Under the pieces are notes generated by a model, which was not told the DNA's origin, searched no databases, and saw nothing but the letters and a program-made list of their open reading frames with translations. A stretch of DNA of 64,000 nucleotides. It comes from Shewanella violacea DSS12. Lineage in GTDB: Bacteria > Pseudomonadota > Gammaproteobacteria > Enterobacterales > Shewanellaceae. The DNA lies in NCBI RefSeq assembly GCF_000091325.1, contig NC_014012.1, positions 3,356,500 to 3,420,499 of the forward strand, written 5' to 3'. The position numbers and the translations under genes are program-made. Numbering within the stretch: the first letter of the stretch is position 1; each line of letters begins with the position of its first letter. Below, in pieces: positions 18,168 to 27,250 of this stretch.

Positions 18168-18196
18168 ATTATCTACTAAGCCCGCCAATCAATCAA
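18168..18196 (-). promoter_or_regulatory. Probable sigma-70 promoter of ffs
   Basis: On the minus strand TTGATT (-35) and GATAAT (-10) are separated by 17 bases, followed by a GC-rich discriminator (GCTCGCCG) typical of stable-RNA promoters. Start would fall near 18161, leaving a leader of about 40 bases before the SRP RNA that would need processing, as RNase P does in E. coli. Confidence 0.65.
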
Positions 18197-18269
18197 GTCC
18201 TAAACAGCAACAATTGTCTTGTTTATTGCTGACTGCTGCTTCTATAAACAGATAGACTAGAAACAGATG

Positions 18270-18587
18270 CTATAAACTTAGGAATAGCCTATTTTTATCA
18301 ACAAGCTTAGCGCCTATGCCCTTCACTTTCGAAAGGTCACCTATCGCCATAAACTTGCCGTTACTCTCTCTATATTCGACAATCGCTTTCGCTTTTGATT
18401 CACCAATCCCCTTAAGTAAAACCAATTGCTCTATGGAAGAGGTATTAATATTGACATTAAGTTGTTGAACTTGATTTATATTTACTTTTTTATGGGGCGC
18501 TTTCGATTGGCTAGAAACCTCACCGGCGTAAACGCTGAGAGAAAATAGTGCAGCCATAAGTGTCGCAGATACCTGTGTTATTTTCAT
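18270..18587 (-). CDS. ComEA-type helix-hairpin-helix DNA-binding protein
   Basis: 105 residues with a signal peptide (about 1-22, ending SVYAGE) and a C-terminal pair of helix-hairpin-helix motifs: INTSSIEQLVLLKGIGESKA, then MAIGDLSKVKGIGAKLVDK. This is the form of the short periplasmic ComEA of Gram-negative bacteria, which binds incoming DNA during natural transformation and draws it through the outer membrane. It is a single gene; the only other competence-associated name nearby is the ComFB-domain gene, so no transformation operon is present. The start is the only suitable Met before the signal peptide. Confidence 0.85.
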   Translation of the reverse strand: MKITQVSATLMAALFSLSVYAGEVSSQSKAPHKKVNINQVQQLNVNINTSSIEQLVLLKGIGESKAKAIVEYRESNGKFMAIGDLSKVKGIGAKLVDKNRLFLSL

Positions 18588-18881
18588 AGAAACTCCATGT
18601 TGAGTATTATTCCGTTAAAATGCGGCCGCTAATCCATTCATCCTTGGCCACTCATTAAATGTAGATCAGCCACTCACTTCTTGCCAAATATCTAGCAAGT
18701 TAAATAACAGTGAGACCGCTGGCTGTTTTTTGTTCTACATAACAGATATATGCTTCAAATTATTATCATCTTTCTGGAGTTGAACTAAGATTTAATCCTA
18801 AGTAATAGTGAGTATGTAAACATTAAGCCCCATCATGGATAAGCAAATGCGGCTTTATTTTGTGGTAAATGTCCGATAGAA

Positions 18882-20060
18882 CTAAATCTGAGCCAAGCCT
18901 TGATCTAAGTCGACAATAAGGTCTTCGACTGATTCTAGCCCCACAGAGATACGCAACAGATTCTCACCAATACCCGCAGCTTCCCGCTCCTCTTTATCAT
19001 AGGTAGCATGAGTCATTGAAGCTGGATGTTGTATTAAAGACTCGGCATCTCCTAGACTCACTGCGATGGAAAATAGTTGCAGGCTATTGATAAACTCGAT
19101 GGACTTATCTAAGTCTGCATCAAGCTCAAAAGCGATCACTCCACCGCCCCTGCGCATCTGCTTACCGAGTAGGTGCTGACCATAGCTTCCCTCGATTCCA
19201 GGGTAATACACCTTAACCACTTTAGGATGAGATAACAGGTATTCCACCACTCTCTGGGCGTTATCACAATGACGTTCCATTCTGACATCTAAGGTTTTTA
19301 GTCCTCGCAGAATCAACCAGGCATCATGGGGAGACAAGACTCCGCCTAAGTCTTTCATGGTTTCGAATTTTATCTTCTCTATCTGCTCATTACTGCCACA
19401 GATTATTCCGGCAATGACATCGCCGTGTCCATTGAGGTACTTAGTGGCACTGTGAACAACAAGATCGACTCCGTGAGCCAAAGGTTGCTGCAACAATGGG
19501 GTCATGAACGTATTGTCTATGATGCTGATCAAACCATGCTTGCGTGCAATTGACACCAGTGCATCTAAATCAAAAACATCGAGATGAGGATTAACTGGTG
19601 TCTCACAGAAAAGTACTTTGGTCTTGTTGGTTATCGCTGCAGAAATCGCATCGAGATCCTTAAAATCAACCAAGGACACCTCAATACCAAACTTGCTCAA
19701 CTGTGTGCTCATCAGTGAGAAAGTACAGCCATATACGGCCTTGGAAGCAACCAGATGATCGCCTTGTGAAAGATTAGCCAGCAGCGCTGAAGAAACCGCC
19801 GCCATACCTGATGCCGTAGCAGCAGCCGCTTCAGCCCCTTCAAGCCGAGCCATCTTGCGCTCTAACTCAGCCGTGGTTGGGTTACCGAGTCGAGTATAGA
19901 TATAACCTGGCTCATCGCCAGCAAACCTAGCACCTCCCTGCTGTGCACTATCGAATACGAAAGTTGCACTCTGGCACAAGGGGGTTACCAGTGCCCCTGA
20001 ACTGTCTTTAATATGCCCAGCATGTATAACTTGCGTTGCCAGTTTCCACTTTTCTTGCAT
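18882..20060 (-). CDS. megL: Methionine gamma-lyase
   Basis: 392 residues from the ATG at 20060, chosen for the GGAGAAAT site before it. It is a PLP-dependent Cys/Met metabolism enzyme (fold type I). The PLP lysine is in SATKYLNGHGD (about residue 207). The residue after Gly in VYGCTFSL (Cys112) is the cysteine characteristic of true methionine gamma-lyases, absent from cystathionine gamma-synthases and lyases, so conversion of methionine to methanethiol, 2-oxobutyrate and ammonia is the best call. Shewanella commonly carry this gene. It is a single gene with no obvious partner; no met box was found upstream. Confidence 0.9.
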   Translation of the reverse strand: MQEKWKLATQVIHAGHIKDSSGALVTPLCQSATFVFDSAQQGGARFAGDEPGYIYTRLGNPTTAELERKMARLEGAEAAAATASGMAAVSSALLANLSQGDHLVASKAVYGCTFSLMSTQLSKFGIEVSLVDFKDLDAISAAITNKTKVLFCETPVNPHLDVFDLDALVSIARKHGLISIIDNTFMTPLLQQPLAHGVDLVVHSATKYLNGHGDVIAGIICGSNEQIEKIKFETMKDLGGVLSPHDAWLILRGLKTLDVRMERHCDNAQRVVEYLLSHPKVVKVYYPGIEGSYGQHLLGKQMRRGGGVIAFELDADLDKSIEFINSLQLFSIAVSLGDAESLIQHPASMTHATYDKEEREAAGIGENLLRISVGLESVEDLIVDLDQGLAQI

Positions 20061-20182
20061 AAATTTCTCCGAGGTCTGCACTTAAGCATCCACCGGCTGT
20101 TAATTTTATTATATGTAAGTGCCGATGGTTATTTAACCATGTACCCAGACACTATCCTAAGTAAACAGCAGGTGAGAAATAA

Positions 20183-21364
20183 TCAAGTTCCAGATGTAAA
20201 ATCTTTATTACATTTGACTTTTTCTTTGACCTTACCAGAAAATACTGAAGTAGATAACTCCTTAAGATCCAACAACAATTCCTTATGTATACCAGACAAT
20301 CTTGGCCGAGAAGACTCTTTAAAGGAGATTGGTCTACACAGTGCCATCGCTTGATAACCTAAACGTGCAGTCAGTAAACCGCCACCAAGACCTTGTCCAA
20401 GTCGGGCTGACAACTTGCCTGACATCTCAACTGAAAATAATTGAGTACCAAGATCTGTCGCAATTTCACTGGTACCAGCATAGATGATGTTGGTGATAAC
20501 ACCTCTTATCAACTTGATACGGCTCCAGTAACCCAATTCAATCCCATAACAGTGGGCGATTTTGACTATCATGCTTTGATTTCGCCAAAGAATAATGGCC
20601 ATATCGAGCACCGCCAGAGGGCTAGCAGCGAGTAACAGCGCCGATTCTTGAGCGAAACGGCGAACAATTTTCTTTGCCACCTTATCTCGATCACATAATA
20701 TGATCTCATCAAATAAAATCAGTTTTTCGGCGTCATTATGCCCATCTCGACATGAGTCATGATACTTAGAAAAATCAATACCTGTCGGTAGATGGGCGAT
20801 GATGTTACCGATGAATTTATCGGCTTCCCCCTGCTGCATACTTTGAGCTAGCCTATCGCCGATTTGTTGCGCCTCTTCAACCGACTTAAGCCTATTCAAC
20901 TGACGCCATTCTCTAAACACCAGTTTTCCCACCCATAGGCAGAGTAATGAAGTCACAGTCAAGTACAAGCCGAATAACCAAGGACTCTCTAGCCAGGCAT
21001 CTCTTAAACCCAATATCGTCTCTGTGATAACTAGGGCAATGAAGCCGATGAGCGTGAGTCTGGCAAGCAGAGAACGCCGAGGTTTGCTTGTCTTGCTCAT
21101 GTTGTTTTCAAACAGTCCCGAGCTCTCAGATAAACTAGAGGCGACTTCATTATCTATAAACTCATCGGTGCAGGATTGGCCCTCATTATCATAAGGCGTT
21201 TCAATAAATTGAGCTTGCTGGTCAAATCGCTGAGCCTCTCGGAATTTTGGTTGCTTGTCTTCCGCTATGGATGTAAATATTTGTTTCTGTTTGATGGTAT
21301 TTTCGGCCGAACTAGCAGCAGGTTTTGAACTCTGTTGTGAAGTAACTGCTTCTTTATCATTCAT
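20183..21364 (-). CDS. ycjF: YcjF family inner-membrane protein (DUF697)
   Basis: 393 residues: a long polar N-terminal region (about 1-95) rich in Gln/Ser/Glu, two membrane helices (about 98-145: LLARLTLIGFIALVITETIL, then LFGLYLTVTSLLCLWVGKLV), and a C-terminal DUF697 domain with a further hydrophobic hairpin. It is the last gene of the pspABC-ycjX-ycjF cluster, which in enterobacteria is part of the phage-shock regulon. Function is uncertain; it is usually paired with YcjX, whose stop lies 21 bases upstream of this start. Expected control: PspF with sigma-54. Confidence 0.88.
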   Translation of the reverse strand: MNDKEAVTSQQSSKPAASSAENTIKQKQIFTSIAEDKQPKFREAQRFDQQAQFIETPYDNEGQSCTDEFIDNEVASSLSESSGLFENNMSKTSKPRRSLLARLTLIGFIALVITETILGLRDAWLESPWLFGLYLTVTSLLCLWVGKLVFREWRQLNRLKSVEEAQQIGDRLAQSMQQGEADKFIGNIIAHLPTGIDFSKYHDSCRDGHNDAEKLILFDEIILCDRDKVAKKIVRRFAQESALLLAASPLAVLDMAIILWRNQSMIVKIAHCYGIELGYWSRIKLIRGVITNIIYAGTSEIATDLGTQLFSVEMSGKLSARLGQGLGGGLLTARLGYQAMALCRPISFKESSRPRLSGIHKELLLDLKELSTSVFSGKVKEKVKCNKDFTSGT

Positions 21365-21385
21365 ATTATTCTCTCAAACGGCCCA

Positions 21386-22849
21386 TTATTTTAGCTTGTC
21401 ACCGAGTAAAAATTGCAGCAAGTGGTCTAAGCGTATATGTTCAAAATCTGCTCCATCGGATTGAGGAGTATAGTTTGGCGGTGCAAAACTGGTAAATCCA
21501 AACCCCTGAGACTCCCAGAACGCAGATCCAGGCAAGGAGTTAGGCACTTCCCCAGGAAACAGGGTAATTGGCTCCCTGTCATTCAAACTGATGCCTTTGA
21601 CGACTTCAATTTCACCCTTAGCCGATCTAATCATGCCGTGCTGGGTAGCCTTGATAGCACTGATTGCCATGGTCTCGACCTCACACCCTTCGAATTTAGC
21701 CAGTCTCTGACTCTGCTTGACCAGCTGGGTCAGCAATGACAGCACATTGCCCTGCTGATCCCGGGTAATATGATCCACCTTACTTGCTGCGAAGAGCAGT
21801 TTGTCGATCCTTGGTGAGAAGAGACGTTTCAAGAGGTTAGATTGACCAAATTTAAAACTCTCCATGATGCCATTGAGCGCCTGTGTCATATCATCAAACT
21901 GCTCCTTGCCCCTGTTTAACGGCGTAAAGCAGTCAACCAATAACAACTGACGGTCAAAGGTGGAGAAATAATCTTTGTAGAAGGGCTTTATCACCTTGTC
22001 CTGATACTGTTTGTATCGCATTTTCAACACTTGATAGGTCGACTCTGCTTGGGTATTTTCAAGATCTGCCCGGGTCTCATCAGACATATTTAGCAGTGGA
22101 AAAAAAGCCAACACCGGCGAACCGGCGAACTCGCCGGGGAGGAGTAATCGACCGGGTTGAGCATAATAAAAGCCGTGCTGGTGAACACAATCTACCAATA
22201 CCTCTTGGTATAACTCGGCGATGTGCTTTAATTCGGCTTCATCGGCATTAGCGCCTAGTTCCAGCGACTCCAAGGCCCCAACGAAAGCGAGATAATATTG
22301 TGACTTAGCGAATATCGGTTTACGCAGCTCCTGGGCTGTAGACCATTGCCCATAGTTTTGTTTGAGCATAGGTAGATCGAGTAACCACTCACCGGGATAA
22401 TCGATAATATCCAGATACAAGCTGGCGCTGTCCGTGAGCTTAGCCAATATTCCTTGGCTAGGTTGATATTTAAGGGTTAACCTTAACTCACTAATATTAC
22501 GCGTCGATGCTGGCCACTGGGGAACAGCTTGTTTCAAGGCGTTCATACCAAACTCATAGTCAAAGCTTGCCACGGTCAAATCTGGCTGAAGATCACGTTT
22601 AACGCCATATAAGCGCTCATCTCTAGTGACTTGCCAAAGAGGGAGGTTATTACTCTTTCCTGTGAGACCCGCGTTGAGAAGTTGATTAACAAGGCCAGTG
22701 ATAAAGGCCGTTTTTCCTGAGCCCGAGAGGCCTGTGACTGCTAATCTGATATTTCTATCTGAAGCCCTATGGGCAAATGATAAGGTTTTATTGCTTACGG
22801 TTTTGCTTAACTTAGATAAAGAGCGGTTGATACGACCCATAGCCTGCAC
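21386..22849 (-). CDS. ycjX: YcjX family P-loop ATPase/GTPase (DUF463)
   Basis: 487 residues with a Walker A motif near the N-terminus (AVTGLSGSGKTAFITGLV) and the DUF463 core, including LDIIDYPGEWLLDLPML, which resembles a G3 switch region. It is an accessory member of the psp regulon, with YcjF as a frequent partner; a GTPase-like role at the membrane is suspected for the family but not defined. It starts 41 bases after the pspC stop and runs on into ycjF, consistent with one transcript from the pspA promoter. Confidence 0.9.
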   Translation of the reverse strand: MQAMGRINRSLSKLSKTVSNKTLSFAHRASDRNIRLAVTGLSGSGKTAFITGLVNQLLNAGLTGKSNNLPLWQVTRDERLYGVKRDLQPDLTVASFDYEFGMNALKQAVPQWPASTRNISELRLTLKYQPSQGILAKLTDSASLYLDIIDYPGEWLLDLPMLKQNYGQWSTAQELRKPIFAKSQYYLAFVGALESLELGANADEAELKHIAELYQEVLVDCVHQHGFYYAQPGRLLLPGEFAGSPVLAFFPLLNMSDETRADLENTQAESTYQVLKMRYKQYQDKVIKPFYKDYFSTFDRQLLLVDCFTPLNRGKEQFDDMTQALNGIMESFKFGQSNLLKRLFSPRIDKLLFAASKVDHITRDQQGNVLSLLTQLVKQSQRLAKFEGCEVETMAISAIKATQHGMIRSAKGEIEVVKGISLNDREPITLFPGEVPNSLPGSAFWESQGFGFTSFAPPNYTPQSDGADFEHIRLDHLLQFLLGDKLK

Positions 22850-22889
22850 TTAAAAATTATGTGGGCGACAGGGCCGCCCATTGGAAGGA

Positions 22890-23285
22890 TTAAAGGTTAT
22901 TGATCTCTTGTTTCAAATCGAAACTATCAGAGGTGACATGACGTTCCAATTTTTGAAGTCTGATTTCTAAACTTCTAAACTGTGAGTTAACATCACGCAG
23001 AGCCATCTTCGCAGGCTCACCCGATTGCCAAACCTTCTTCTTTATCTCTATATCCTTATGCGCTTTTATATTATTGTCGGTACCGAGTTTAATATCTAAA
23101 ATCATCCAGAGTAATACATAGATGATTAACACAATTCCCGAGCCACCTAAAAGAAATATTGAAGCGGCGACGACTCTCACCAGCCAGGTTTCAAAACCGA
23201 AATAGTCTGCAATTCCAGAACAAACCCCAGCTATTTTACCTGATTGAGGAATGCGATATAAGGTACGTGCTCTCGTGTCACTCAT
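22890..23285 (-). CDS. pspC: Phage shock protein C
   Basis: 131 residues. The N-terminal PspC domain is clear (YRIPQSGKIAGVCSGIADYFG), followed by one hydrophobic helix (about 38-66, ending YVLLWMILDI) and a polar coiled-coil C-terminus ending QEINNL. With PspB it senses inner-membrane stress and draws PspA away from PspF, releasing the activator. It lies 53 bases after pspB, a gap that shows no terminator. Length is close to E. coli PspC. Confidence 0.93.
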   Translation of the reverse strand: MSDTRARTLYRIPQSGKIAGVCSGIADYFGFETWLVRVVAASIFLLGGSGIVLIIYVLLWMILDIKLGTDNNIKAHKDIEIKKKVWQSGEPAKMALRDVNSQFRSLEIRLQKLERHVTSDSFDLKQEINNL

Positions 23286-23338
23286 TTCAATTCCTCCGTT
23301 GTAAAGAATCCGCTTCGCCAGTTAAGATGATGCAAGTT

Positions 23339-23572
23339 TTAATCATTGCGTCCTCTCCACTGTGGTGCCTCACTGTCTAAAATCGCTTCCAATGTATCGA
23401 TGCGTTTAGCCATTTTATCGGCTCTTCCGATCAGTTCATTGAGCTGTGAATACTCTTCTTCAGTAAGTCCCTGGCTCACTTGACGCTTACTGCGGTAGTG
23501 AAGTATCAGCCAAATGGGAGCCACAACTACCATAAAAATAATAATTGGGGCCATTAAAATATCCATGTCCAT
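23339..23572 (-). CDS. pspB: Phage shock protein B
   Basis: 77 residues: one N-terminal membrane helix (about 7-27, APIIIFMVVVAPIWLILHY), then a basic stretch and an amphipathic helix (TEEEYSQLNELIGRADKMAKRI) typical of PspB. It partners with PspC in stress sensing at the inner membrane. The gene starts 20 bases after the pspA stop, with a GAGGTGAG site upstream. Confidence 0.92.
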   Translation of the reverse strand: MDMDILMAPIIIFMVVVAPIWLILHYRSKRQVSQGLTEEEYSQLNELIGRADKMAKRIDTLEAILDSEAPQWRGRND

Positions 23573-23592
23573 AACTCACCTCTGAATTGTAA

Positions 23593-24276
23593 TTATTTGG
23601 CTTGAGTCTTTGCCTTGCTGTTCTTTATTTTGGCTTTTAATGCCTCAAGCTCAGCATTGACCGAGTCTTCAGCTTCCAGTGCGGCAAACTCATCACTTAA
23701 ACTTTTCTTGTTACCCAGATCATAGGCATCAACTTGTGATTCTAGCCCTTCGACACGACGTTCATACTGCTCAAACTTACTCATAGCGTTATCTATCTTA
23801 CTTGAGTCAAGTTGCTTCTTCACTTCTAAGCGCGATGACGCCGTCTGCTTGCGCATAATTATCGTTTTCTGACGAGCCTTGGCATCGGCTAGCTTCTGCT
23901 GAAGCAAGTTAACCTCCTCTTTCAAACGAGAAATCTGCTCTTCAACAACCACAAGCTCTTGGGTCAAGGTATCGGCAAGTTCGCTCGCCTTCTTTTTTTC
24001 TACCAGAGCGGCCATCGCAAGATCTTCGCGGTCTTTCGATAATGCAAGCTCGGCTTTGCCTTCCCAATCGAGTACCTGCGCCTGTACCTTTGTGATGCGA
24101 CGAATTATCTCTTTCTTCTCGGCTAATACTTTAGCCGATGTAGAGCGAACCTCTACTAAGGTGTCTTCCATCTCTTGAATAATCAAGCGAACCATTTTTT
24201 CTGGATCTTCGGCTTTATCCAGCAATGAAGTGATATTTGAATTAATGATATCTGCAAATCGAGAGAAAATTCCCAT
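23593..24276 (-). CDS. pspA: Phage shock protein A
   Basis: 227 residues, nearly all coiled coil, beginning MGIFSRFADIINSNI, the amphipathic membrane-binding helix of the PspA/Vipp1 family, and continuing with EDPEKMVRLIIQEMEDTLVEV. PspA blocks PspF in the absence of stress and, when released, forms membrane-supporting oligomers. It is first in the operon with a sigma-54 promoter about 40 bases upstream and pspF divergent. Shewanella lacks pspD, pspE and pspG here; the operon instead continues into ycjX-ycjF. Confidence 0.95.
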   Translation of the reverse strand: MGIFSRFADIINSNITSLLDKAEDPEKMVRLIIQEMEDTLVEVRSTSAKVLAEKKEIIRRITKVQAQVLDWEGKAELALSKDREDLAMAALVEKKKASELADTLTQELVVVEEQISRLKEEVNLLQQKLADAKARQKTIIMRKQTASSRLEVKKQLDSSKIDNAMSKFEQYERRVEGLESQVDAYDLGNKKSLSDEFAALEAEDSVNAELEALKAKIKNSKAKTQAK

Positions 24277-24314
24277 AATGCTGTCCTTAAATTATTGTTG
24301 GTGTCGAAGATATT

Positions 24315-24333
24315 AATCCACTTTTTGTGCCAA
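24315..24333 (-). promoter_or_regulatory. Sigma-54 promoter of pspA
   Basis: On the minus strand TTGGCACAAAAAGTGGATT matches the -24 element TTGGCAC exactly and has a -12 element GTGGA in the right register; the E. coli pspA promoter has the same -24 and a similarly imperfect -12. It lies 39-57 bases before the pspA start, with about 120 bases to pspF that would hold PspF enhancer sites. The adjacent activator gene pspF supports the call. Confidence 0.82.
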
Positions 24334-24453
24334 CTTTTCATATTTCATAAAATACAGTAACTTAACCAATATATTAACTTTTTCTTTCTTTTAATATCAG
24401 AGGGTCTTATTATTATTTTCACCAACTATTAGCGTTAAAGACTAAAACTTACT

Positions 24454-25524
24454 GTGGCAAATCAATTTCAGCAAGATAATCTTATTGGACAATCGAATGC
24501 GCTCCTCGAAGTTCTTGAGCATGTTTCTCAGATAGCACCTCTGTCTAAACCCGTCCTTATCATTGGCGAGCGTGGTACAGGTAAGGAGTTAATCGCCGAA
24601 CGTCTTCACTTCCTATCCTCACGTTGGGATCAAAGTTTTATTAAACTTAATTGCTCGTCACTGAGTGAAAGCTTACTCGAAAGTGAGTTGTTTGGTCATG
24701 ATGCTGGCGCTTTCACCGGCGCAAATAAAAAACATGAAGGACGATTTGAGCGCGCCGATGGCGGTAGTTTATTTCTCGATGAACTCGCCAACACCTCAGG
24801 TTTGGTGCAAGAAAAGTTGCTACGGGTAATAGAATACGGCGAATTTGAGCGCGTAGGCGGCAGTAAAACAGTACGAACAGATGTCAGATTAATCTGCGCC
24901 GCTAACGAAGATCTTCCCACCTTAGCTGAAGCAGGTGAATTCAGGGCTGATTTACTCGATAGATTGGCATTTGATGTGATCACCTTGCCTCCACTGCGTC
25001 ACAGGCAGGAAGATATCATGATCTTAGCCGAATACTTCGCTATAGGAATGGCAAGACAGCTAAAACATGAGCTATTTCCTGGCTTTAGCCCCAGAGCGAT
25101 ACAACAACTGATGGATCATAGTTGGCCAGGTAACATACGAGAACTTAAAAACGTGGTGGAAAGAAGCGTCTATCGAAATCAGGATACCGCAACGTCTATA
25201 ACCAACATAGTCGTCGACCCTTTTGCCTCCCCCTACCGGCCAACAACGAGAGTCAAAACTCGTGAAAGACAACAGCTAGCGAGCAGTCAGCCTCTGCCAG
25301 CGAGCAAGGACACCAGCTTATCCGGCACTGCGGTTAATAATGGGGACAAAATAGCATTCCCTATTGATTTCAAAGAACATTGTGAGGGATTAGAAGTAAA
25401 ACTATTGAAGCAAGCATTGGAAGCGGGTCAATTTAACCAAAAGAAAACCGCCGAACTTTTAAACTTAAGTTATCATCAATTACGGGGTATTTTGAAAAAA
25501 TACAACTTACTGGATAAAACTTAA
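24454..25524 (+). CDS. pspF: Psp operon transcriptional activator PspF
   Basis: 356 residues starting at a GTG. It is a sigma-54 enhancer-binding protein lacking a receiver domain, as PspF should. The AAA+ domain has Walker A GERGTGKE, the sigma-54 contact loop GAFTGA, and an arginine-finger region. A linker of about 60 residues, longer than in E. coli, precedes a Fis-type helix-turn-helix (FNQKKTAELLNLSYHQLRGIL). It activates the divergent pspABC-ycjXF operon and is held off by PspA. Confidence 0.95.
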   Translation: MANQFQQDNLIGQSNALLEVLEHVSQIAPLSKPVLIIGERGTGKELIAERLHFLSSRWDQSFIKLNCSSLSESLLESELFGHDAGAFTGANKKHEGRFERADGGSLFLDELANTSGLVQEKLLRVIEYGEFERVGGSKTVRTDVRLICAANEDLPTLAEAGEFRADLLDRLAFDVITLPPLRHRQEDIMILAEYFAIGMARQLKHELFPGFSPRAIQQLMDHSWPGNIRELKNVVERSVYRNQDTATSITNIVVDPFASPYRPTTRVKTRERQQLASSQPLPASKDTSLSGTAVNNGDKIAFPIDFKEHCEGLEVKLLKQALEAGQFNQKKTAELLNLSYHQLRGILKKYNLLDKT

Positions 25525-25609
25525 TCTGCCTTAATAACATATGTTCATTGCTCATCGGCGATCAGCACTGCTAAAATGACCACCAAAGTCCTGAAAAATT
25601 GATCTGTCG

Positions 25610-27250
25610 ATGAGAATGCTGCTTAAGCGTCTATTTTTATACCCCAGCATATCCTGCTTCTGTGTTTTACTTGCAGCTTGTGGCCCCAAGCTAGTCCCAC
25701 CAGGGATAGTCTACTGCTCAGAGGGAAATCCTGAATCTTTCAATCCTCAATTGATAACTTCAGGAACGACACTAGATGCAACTTCACAGCAAATCTACAA
25801 TGGACTCGTGGACTACGATATAAACTTGGGTCAGATAGAACCCTCTTTAGCCACAGATTGGCAAATCAGTGACGACGAATTAACTTATACCTTTCAATTA
25901 CGAAGAGCAGTTAACTTTCACCACACCACAAAATTTACGCCTACACGTCATTTCAATGCTGACGATGTCTTATTCTCATTTAACAGGGTGATCGATCCAT
26001 CTCACCCTTTTCATCATATTTCTAAGACTGGATATCCGTTTTTTCAGAGTATAGGCTTCGATAAACAGATCGAGTCAATTGAGAAATTGTCGGACCATGA
26101 AGTCGCCTTTCATCTTAAACATAAAGATGCCTCTTTTCTCGCCAACTTAGCTTCCGGATTTTCGGTTATCTTGTCTGCCGAGTATGCCGACACATTAAGC
26201 CAAAGAAATGAACAAGAAAAAATTGACCGTGAGCCCGTAGGTACTGGACCTTTTCAGCTGGTTAAATATGTAAAAAACGACTACATACGATATCATCGTA
26301 ATGAAGGGTATTGGGGACATCTTCCCACTGCTGAACTGTTAGTGTTTGATATCACCCCTAAGAGTACCAGTAGACTGGCTAAACTCATTACCGGCGATTG
26401 TAGTGTTTCCGCCTTACCAAAGGCCGGAGAACTCTCGGTAGTTTTCGAACATGAAGAACTAGAGGTTGATTCGCTGCCTGGCTTTAATGTGGCATTTTGG
26501 GCATTTAATACTCACAAAGCCCCCTTTAATGATGTCAGAGTGCGTAAAGCCTTAGCCCACGCTGTCGACAGAGATAATATTCTCCGAGCGGTTTACCTGA
26601 AAACGGCTGTCAAAGCAACTGGGATGCTGCCACCTATGTCCTGGGCATATTCGCAAAATCAGAGTCTGATAGATTATAATCCCGAAAAAGCCAGACAATT
26701 ATTACATGAAGCTGGTGTAGAGAATCTTACTATGGATATCTGGGCCATGCCCGTCGCGCGTATATACAACCCTAATGCTCATAAGACGGCAGAACTCATT
26801 CAGGCGGATTTAGCAGACATAGGCGTAAAAGTTAATATCGTTAGCTATGATTGGAGTGTATTCAACCAGAAGTTAAGCAAGAGGAGTTACGACTCTGTGC
26901 TTATAGGATGGAATGCCGATAACAGCGATCCAGATAACTTCTTTACTCCGATCCTCAGCTGCGCCTCGGTACTGTCTAACAGTAATCGTTCTCGTTGGTG
27001 TAACCCAAAATTCGATGACATTCTCTTTAAAGCAAGATCGATCACTTCCAAGAAAGAACGAAAAGCCCTCTATCAAGAGGCCGAAGCACTTTTTGCACAA
27101 GAGCTCCCTATGCTACCTTTTGCCCACGCCACCCGGCTTATTTTAAAGAAAAAAAGCGTAAAAAACAGCCAGCTCACACCCTTTGGTGGGATCTCCTTTA
27201 ATGCCGACCAAGATGGGGATATGATGAACACTGAGGGGGAGATAAGATAA
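25610..27250 (+). CDS. sapA: Peptide ABC transporter substrate-binding protein SapA
   Basis: 546 residues of the DppA/OppA solute-binding fold. Family motifs include GIVYCSEGNPESFNPQL near the mature N-terminus, FNADDVLFSFNRV, and PVGTGPFQLVKY. Unlike E. coli SapA, it has a lipoprotein signal with a lipobox (VLLAAC, Cys24), so it is predicted to be membrane-anchored. The sap system binds cationic peptides and takes part in resistance to antimicrobial peptides and in putrescine export in E. coli; which applies here is unknown. The stop overlaps the sapB start (TAATG). Confidence 0.92.
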   Translation: MRMLLKRLFLYPSISCFCVLLAACGPKLVPPGIVYCSEGNPESFNPQLITSGTTLDATSQQIYNGLVDYDINLGQIEPSLATDWQISDDELTYTFQLRRAVNFHHTTKFTPTRHFNADDVLFSFNRVIDPSHPFHHISKTGYPFFQSIGFDKQIESIEKLSDHEVAFHLKHKDASFLANLASGFSVILSAEYADTLSQRNEQEKIDREPVGTGPFQLVKYVKNDYIRYHRNEGYWGHLPTAELLVFDITPKSTSRLAKLITGDCSVSALPKAGELSVVFEHEELEVDSLPGFNVAFWAFNTHKAPFNDVRVRKALAHAVDRDNILRAVYLKTAVKATGMLPPMSWAYSQNQSLIDYNPEKARQLLHEAGVENLTMDIWAMPVARIYNPNAHKTAELIQADLADIGVKVNIVSYDWSVFNQKLSKRSYDSVLIGWNADNSDPDNFFTPILSCASVLSNSNRSRWCNPKFDDILFKARSITSKKERKALYQEAEALFAQELPMLPFAHATRLILKKKSVKNSQLTPFGGISFNADQDGDMMNTEGEIR

